The position numbers were made by a program, and so were the translations under genes. A stretch of DNA of 13,332 bases, taken from NCBI GenBank assembly GCA_900617975.1, contig UZAE01001442.1, positions 1 to 13,332 of the forward strand, in the 5' to 3' direction. The DNA comes from Rodentolepis nana. Lineage: Eukaryota > Platyhelminthes > Cestoda > Cyclophyllidea > Hymenolepididae. This document shows, piece by piece, positions 1 to 5,900 of this stretch. Each line of letters begins with the position of its first letter. Within the stretch, counting starts at the first letter, position 1. The notes under the pieces are model-generated. The model did no database searches and was not told the DNA's origin. It saw only the letters and a program-made list of their open reading frames with translations.

Positions 1-30
1 GAACAGAAGAGAGTTTCAAAGATGTAAAAG

Positions 31-372
31 TGACAGACACAAAAGTGGAAAAAATGTGAGGTGAGTACTGTGACAGACACAAAGGTAGAACAAAGGTGAG
101 GTGAGTACTGTGTTACACGAAGGTAGAGAAAAAGGTAAGATGAGTACTGTGGAGGCTTAGAAAAGGTAGGAAAAAGGTGAGGTGAGTACTGTGGAAGATA
201 CAAATGTAGAAAAAAGGTGAGGTGAGTACTATGGAAGTATACAGACTCAGAGGTAGAAAAAAGGTGAGGTGAGTACTGTGGAAGTAGACTAATATGCCAT
301 ACAGTGGGTCATGGTAGCTAGAGTCAACTGAAGGTAGAAAAAAGGCGAGGTGAGTACTGTGGAAGTGGTGAA
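31..372. repeat. Minisatellite A, about 40-bp units, seven copies
   Basis: The core gaggtgagtactgtgg followed by an aggtagaaaaaaggt segment recurs. The gtgagtactgtg core starts near 61, 101, 140, 182, 222, 269 and 350, giving spacings of about 40, 39, 42, 40, 47 and 81. The right copy of the element has only one such unit (reverse complement near 9069-9112). Long reading frames across the array on the minus strand are by-products of the repeat. Confidence 0.88.
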
Positions 373-399
373 ATATAACATACAATGGGGTGAGGGTAG

Positions 400-728
400 T
401 TTGAAGTCAGAGGTCAACTGCCAGTTAATAGACTGTGGGTCATGATAGTTTGAACTCAGAAGTCAACTGCCAGTTAATAGACTTACTCATGGTAGTTTGA
501 AGTCAACTGCCAGGTAATAGACTTTAGTTTGAAGTGAGAAGTCAACTGCCGATTGATAGACTTTTATTTGAAGTCAGAAGTCAACTGCCAGTTAATAGAC
601 CTTTTCAGTCAGAAGTCAACTGCCGGTTTATAGACTTTTTTGCCGTTTGAGTAGTCAGAAGTCAACTGCCGGTTAATAGACTTTTTTGTGAAGTGAGAAG
701 TCAACTGCCAGTTAATAGACCTTTTTGC
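400..728. repeat. Minisatellite B, about 40-bp units, eight copies
   Basis: The unit gaagtcagaagtcaactgcc plus agttaatagactttttt recurs. The gtcaactgcc core starts at 413, 462, 502, 541, 580, 615, 661 and 700, giving spacings of 35 to 49. One unit is present in the right copy (reverse complement near 8995-9036). Units differ by a few substitutions and small indels, so the expansion is not brand new or is not fully homogenised. Confidence 0.88.
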
Positions 729-1481
729 GTATGAGTATACGTTGCCCAGGGTGCACCACGTGGAGGTAATTCTATGGCACACGAATCTTTATTTCAATGT
801 TATGGCCAAATGATTTGAAATTCCGATTAATGCGTGAGACCATTTTCACTAGCCACTAATGTCTACTTCTAAATGTATCTTCAGGAGCAATAGACAGGAA
901 GTCATTTAAAGACTAAATTCTTAAGAGAATTTCGTGCAATTTGATTTGACAGGTATTTTCTTCGATAAGTACTTAACGTTTCTTTACACTTCATTGTCCA
1001 CTTTTTGCTTTTGAAATCTCAATATCCCTTTGGCAACATGAGTGATACGAATGCGTTCCAGAGCATTAAGATGGAGGAACATTCTTAATGCTCATTTCGA
1101 ACTTAGGAACTGCAGTCTACGAGTTCTTTGATGATTAACTCACATTCCTACGCTCCTCGTCGAAATTTTAGCAATTAACGCTACCCTTTATGTCATCCTG
1201 TATGCATAAATAGATTTCAATCTCATATCCTCAGTCTTCATCGATTTTTACGCTATTGAATAGTCATACCTATGCTAGTGTCATAATTTACTCAATTTAC
1301 CGCCACAATTGAATTATCTTTGCTATCCTGGGTTATAACCACCTACTTTCTCTCTACTGAGTTTATACAAGGCCAACTTTTCAGATACGCAGTTTCCACA
1401 GATTACTTGATGTTCAGTGTTTAGTGTTTGATGTTAGTGTAACGGAGTTTTAACGCCCTTATTGAAAAAGACCGATTCCCT

Positions 1482-1487
1482 TTTATT
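1482..1487 (-). promoter_or_regulatory. Candidate poly(A) signal AATAAA
   Basis: This is a canonical AATAAA on the minus strand, about 520 nt after the Delta stop. If used, the 3' UTR would include the C-rich tract (1662-1704, read on the minus strand). It competes with the nearer ATTAAA. Confidence 0.3.
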
Positions 1488-1661
1488 CGTTCATAATTTC
1501 CCTGGTGTAATAAATTCACTCAACACATTTTGATATGCATTGAACAAAAGATTATTTTTTCCCAGAAGAATAAGTACGCTTAAAAACACATATAAACAGA
1601 CAAATTGTGATTGCGTCGTTTTGGGGAACTGTCAAATACCAAGTGTTAAGTGTGTGTATTT

Positions 1662-1704
1662 GGGGGGTGGGGGTGGAGGTGGGAGAGGGGGAGGGGGAGG
1701 GGGG
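1662..1704 (+). repeat. G-rich tract, G-quadruplex-prone
   Basis: Seven or more runs of three to six G are separated by one to three bases on the plus strand. This fits the G3+N1-7 quadruplex pattern. On the Delta sense strand it reads as a C-rich pyrimidine tract in the likely 3' UTR or just beyond it. Confidence 0.75.
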
Positions 1705-1943
1705 TGTGTACAAAGTAGATAGTGGTTGTTATGATTAAAAAAGAGAGAGAGAATGGAAAGAGAGGTATATGGAGCGATGGAAGGAGAACAAACCAGCGGT
1801 TTTCCGTGCAGTAGTATTGGCTGAAAATGAGAAAGAGTTTCGAGTGGGAGGTAAGTAGGAGGAGGATAGACCCACTTATCCGCTGATTGGCTAGAGTGTT
1901 GGTGTTTTTCACTAGTTGATGGCTCAAGAAGCTTTTTGTACAA

Positions 1944-1949
1944 TTTAAT
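1944..1949 (-). promoter_or_regulatory. Candidate poly(A) signal ATTAAA
   Basis: ATTAAA on the minus strand lies about 60 nt after the Delta stop codon. It is the common variant of the poly(A) hexamer. No transcript evidence is available, and the hexamer is expected by chance in AT-rich DNA. Confidence 0.25.
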
Positions 1950-2007
1950 CAACGCCACCTAGACTTGAATGATTACTTGCTTGGTGAGAATGGCTATTGC
2001 AGTAAGA

Positions 2008-2951
2008 TTAGGCTTTCGTGGGGCCCTTCTTAAGAGTGCCGTGCTCAGTTTTACTTTGTGAAGCAAATTCTTCATAGGGTGGGGGAGGCGATGTTTGACA
2101 GGCGTAAACAATCGCATGATGCACAGAGGGTCCACAAATTGGAATAAGATTAGTTGGTGGAACTGAGGGCATAATCAATGGGGGACGAATTGTTGAATCG
2201 TAGAAAAGAGGCTTCTCAATGCGGAAGCCCTCTTTTGCCAGTGGTCTCGGGGGCTTTTCTTGCTCACATGTTGATTTATGCCTTGTTAACGTCATACTAC
2301 CCGTGGGACAGATTAGAAGGGATTCAGGCGCATTGCCGCCACTCCAATAAATAGGACTTGGTCGAAGGGACTGAATATTTGGTCTCTGAAGTTCCTCGAA
2401 GCCGGATTTCTTGTGTCGCCAAACTTTTCGCTTCCGAATAAAGATTAGTAAGAATGTGAGAAAGAGAAGGCAGAACAGAACGATAATTAAGGAGACTATG
2501 GCAAATCTTATGACGACAGAGGTATGTGGCCAGACATTATCAGGTTCACAACTGTTTTCCTCATTACAACCTGTTTGGGGAGTTGCGATAATAGTACCGG
2601 ATGAAGAGGGTGGAGGTGTAGACGTAGTATTCAGAGAAATACTACAATCACGTCCTGTCCACCCTGGTTTGCAAAGGCATTCATAAGTCCCTGGTCTATC
2701 CCGGCAAGCTGCTCCGTTCTTGCAAACTGGCTTGAGGCACTCATTAACATTTTCTAGACATGTTAGCCCAGTCCAGCCAGGAAGACATCGACATTTAACC
2801 TGATTAGCTCCGTAGACACATTGTCCACCATTCGCGCACGGATGATGCTGACAAGCAGCGTCACTCAGCTCGCAATGTCGTCCACGATGTCCTGGTAAAC
2901 AAATGCACTGATAACCCTCATGTTCACCCGCCATTTCAACACACTTTCCCC
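2008..2951 (-). CDS. Dl: Delta terminal exon: EGF6-8, membrane span, cytoplasmic tail
   Basis: This 944-nt exon starts after acceptor CTTCTTTTAG at 2952 and ends at TAA 2008-2010. It completes EGF6 (to C442), then EGF7 (449-480) and EGF8 (487-518). EGF8 begins NVNEC, a calcium-binding EGF start. A Ser/Thr/Pro-rich linker with two extra cysteines (544, 550) leads to a strongly hydrophobic span (about 565-587) and the basic cluster RKRKVWRHKK. The tail is rich in proline and has lysines that could be ubiquitinated, as Delta endocytosis requires. It contains PPPPYEEF at 704-711. The C terminus (GPTKA) lacks the PDZ-binding ATEV of vertebrate DLL1/DLL4. Confidence 0.96.
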
Positions 2952-5900
2952 CTAAAAGAAGCAAGAAATAGAACTTTATAAAACAGAACAGAATGCAATT
3001 GAGCATAGGTCACCCAAATGCGTTTGGAAATATAGAAGTGCAAATTCACCATAAGTTAAGTTTAGCAAAGGATATTTTTACGAAAACAATATTAGTGTAG
3101 GATATAGCATTGATCAGTCCTTTTTCTTGTACTGAGACAGACTCAATTAGGTAAAATTGACTGGCAGTAAGGGCAGCCAGTGAAAGCCTCGTGGTCCGAG
3201 TAATTCTTAAGATGCTGACAAGGCTACATGAAGGGCTCCAGAAAGGGTTCCTCACACTTCGCCTGAACTGGAGATATGACATCATGACTAATTAACAATG
3301 ACCCTGTAAATATGGCATTTAGTAGTACATCTGGTTATTGATTCAAATTAAATTAATATAGCAGTAAATTTACCTGAAAAGGTAATTTATAATTAAAATG
3401 AGCGGAAGATTGAAATTGGCTGAATTACTTAGAAACACACGCTTGGACAATTGTCTATTTGTGATTTATAACTACAAAATCTACTGGCTCTAAAAGAACT
3501 TCAAAAGGCAAGGCTCTATGGACACAGTTGTTAAATGAAATTGCTCAAAATGAAAAGCCACTCCCAGAATATTGAGGGAACTGGTTTTACAATTTACCGA
3601 GAAAGATCTCAAAACTACTTCAATTCTCTTCTCTAAATGGACTATCGTAGTACTTACGATATGATTTGTGCCTTTTCCACGACGCTTCATAAATAATAGA
3701 CCATCGTATTAAGAATTTGGTATAAAATTAGATTGCCGACAATTTGAGACATTTTTCTGAGGTTTGATATGGGAACGAATCCCACTGCTGTCACACACGT
3801 GATATATTATTGCCTACTCTAGTTTGGAATTCACATTTTAACTATCACATTGAACAGAAACCTCATATAGGCAACTAAGTTTTGCCTAAGGTACCATTTC
3901 ACGCTTAGACGGAGACAAAGAACCGAAGACTACTACGGAAAAGCCAAGACATCTCTTATTCGCCAACCTGTGCCCATCATTCATGGCATGAGAACAACCC
4001 TATTTGTGCTTTAGCAGGATGTTTTACTTTGTTCAGAGGTTTCCCCTCCCCTCCTTTGCCAGACGACGAACTTCTGTGGAGAATTGGCCTCTGTGGTGCT
4101 TAGTGACTTTATTGAAGCAGACTTCTCCACTGAGTGCAAACGTCATGACAGATGTTGAAGCAGATACAATTAACTGTGTCGAAAACTCATAAATCAGGTT
4201 ATTCCATCACGTTTTATGCCAGATTTTTGGGAGCATCTGCTGTACGAAAGCGATCAGATTAGGTCGTTTTTCCTCAAATCATGGCCTCATTGTCTCCATT
4301 ACAATTCTCCAATTTATTGTGGATTGTCTTCACATTTTTAAGGGAGCATTGAGTAGTGACCGAAATCGCCTTACCTTGATGGTCAGCATCAATTATTTAA
4401 ATTTACATAATTGAATACATGTTCGTTACTTGATAGGATGACTATTACAAAAAAACGTCCTATCCAATGAATTACCAAATCTCAAACTTGGAATTTTTGG
4501 TGGGCCTTATGTTAAACTTTATCATAACTTCAAGATAGGTAACATATATGCTCGATTTGCAACGCACCATGGAGACAGGGTCTCCCATCACATTTGCGAA
4601 TTGTGTTTTCGCAGTTCATTCCGGTAAGTCCTTGTTGGCATTCGCATTGGAAATTAATGGCCAAATTCGATTTTGGATTCTCGCTTAAGGGTTTACAGAC
4701 GGAGTTTTCCCCTTGACAGGGATTTTGCCAGCAGGATGTCTGATTAAATTGACAATTTGATCCGTAAAAAGTGTCAGAGCAGGCACAACTTCCATCAGCC
4801 TTTAAAGTGAAGTAAATAAGCGGGGTTTATTAATTCCATCTACTGAAACAGATTTAAGTACAATATTTAACTAACTTGACAAATTCCGTGACCACTGCAT
4901 CCATAAACTCGGCAATTATGATTCGAGATTTCACAGTGATAACCTTCATAGCCAAGCGGGCACTGACAGGTATAGCCCGGAGTCGTCTCCGTTGCAGTAT
5001 TGTGACAAACACCACCATTTAAGCATGTATTAGGGTGATTTGAGCAATATTGAGTATCTAAAAAATGATGAAATATGTTTACATCAAGAACAAAAGGTCA
5101 CTGGGTACAAATTTATTTAATTCTGATTTCCAACTATGTACACGCATATGACAGATTTTGATGCCAATTTTGTCAATTGAAAGGCGGTGAAAATTTGAGG
5201 TTTGAAGGTTTTGACTTTGATAGCTATATTTTCATATGTCTGCACCTGCCGATTTGACTTTGATAGTCATCGGCATATGCGAATTATTAGAAATTAACCC
5301 ACCCATCGCAGTAAGATGTGCTGTTCCTTCCTAATGTAAACATTCCTTTTCTCCCCTTTCGTAGAAGTTTCCACATCAACAGATCTGCCTCTCCGTGGAT
5401 CTATTTTAGACCATCTTCATCCTTGTACTTAGCCCAAATTAGATGATGACCACCAAACCACAAATGCAATTACAATGAATCCATTCAATCAGCGAGTGTA
5501 AATGAATTATTAATCATCTTGTCTAACAGGTGATTACTATTAGAGAATATTAATAATAACAAGATGCATATCACTTGTTTGAGTATCAATCAGCTAATTC
5601 TGGAGCATTCTTGTACAATTTATGCAAGTGTATAGATAAAAGAGGCGACCTTACCGATTGTGCAAAGCATTCCACTCCATCCAGTTTGACATTCACAGGT
5701 GAGAGGTTCTTGGTGACCCAGGCTATAATTGAATTTACAGGTACCATGCTTGCACCCTGGAAAGGGTATACATTCTTCGCACGTTTCCCCTGTCCAACCT
5801 ACTTCGCATCTAATAACATTATAAATAAAAGCAAATTTTCACTTGAGGTTTCAGGCGATTTGTGCATATAATAAAATAATCTCTTAAATTCAATTCATTT

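Larger units (their letters stand above)
1..782 (-). mobile_element. Left copy of interspersed retroposon-like element, 3'-cut by window edge
   Basis: In reverse complement this stretch matches the element at 8929-9257. The shared part starts at the same 5' end (782 here, 8932 there). It includes a near-identical block, about 725-768, with the core gttgcccagggtgcaccacg. The match runs to base 1, where gaacagaagagag pairs with gaacggaagagcg of the other copy, so the 3' end lies outside the window. Two internal segments that occur once in the right copy are tandemly amplified here, making this copy more than twice as long. Confidence 0.8.
783..2007. other. 3' flank of the Delta gene
   Basis: No gene is seen here. 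It should contain the 3' UTR of Delta (minus strand), a G-rich/C-rich tract at 1662-1704 and a short (GA)n stretch near 1740-1755. The 60-, 93- and 108-residue frames across the G tract are low-complexity by-products (poly-Gly on one strand, poly-Pro on the other). Confidence 0.7.

Noticed and set aside
113..385. 90-residue minus-strand ORF with repeated FHSTHLTFFLP.
   Set aside because: The repeat in the protein only mirrors minisatellite A. The same frame is broken elsewhere in the array.
1632..1958. Minus-strand ORFs with a poly-Pro end and a plus-strand poly-Gly ORF.
   Set aside because: All arise from the G-rich tract, with no domain and no splice or start context.
2411..2686. 91-residue plus-strand ORF.
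   Set aside because: It is the antisense of the membrane-span region of the terminal Delta exon.
5575..5871. 98-residue plus-strand ORF.
   Set aside because: It is the antisense of the EGF1-EGF2 exon on the minus strand.
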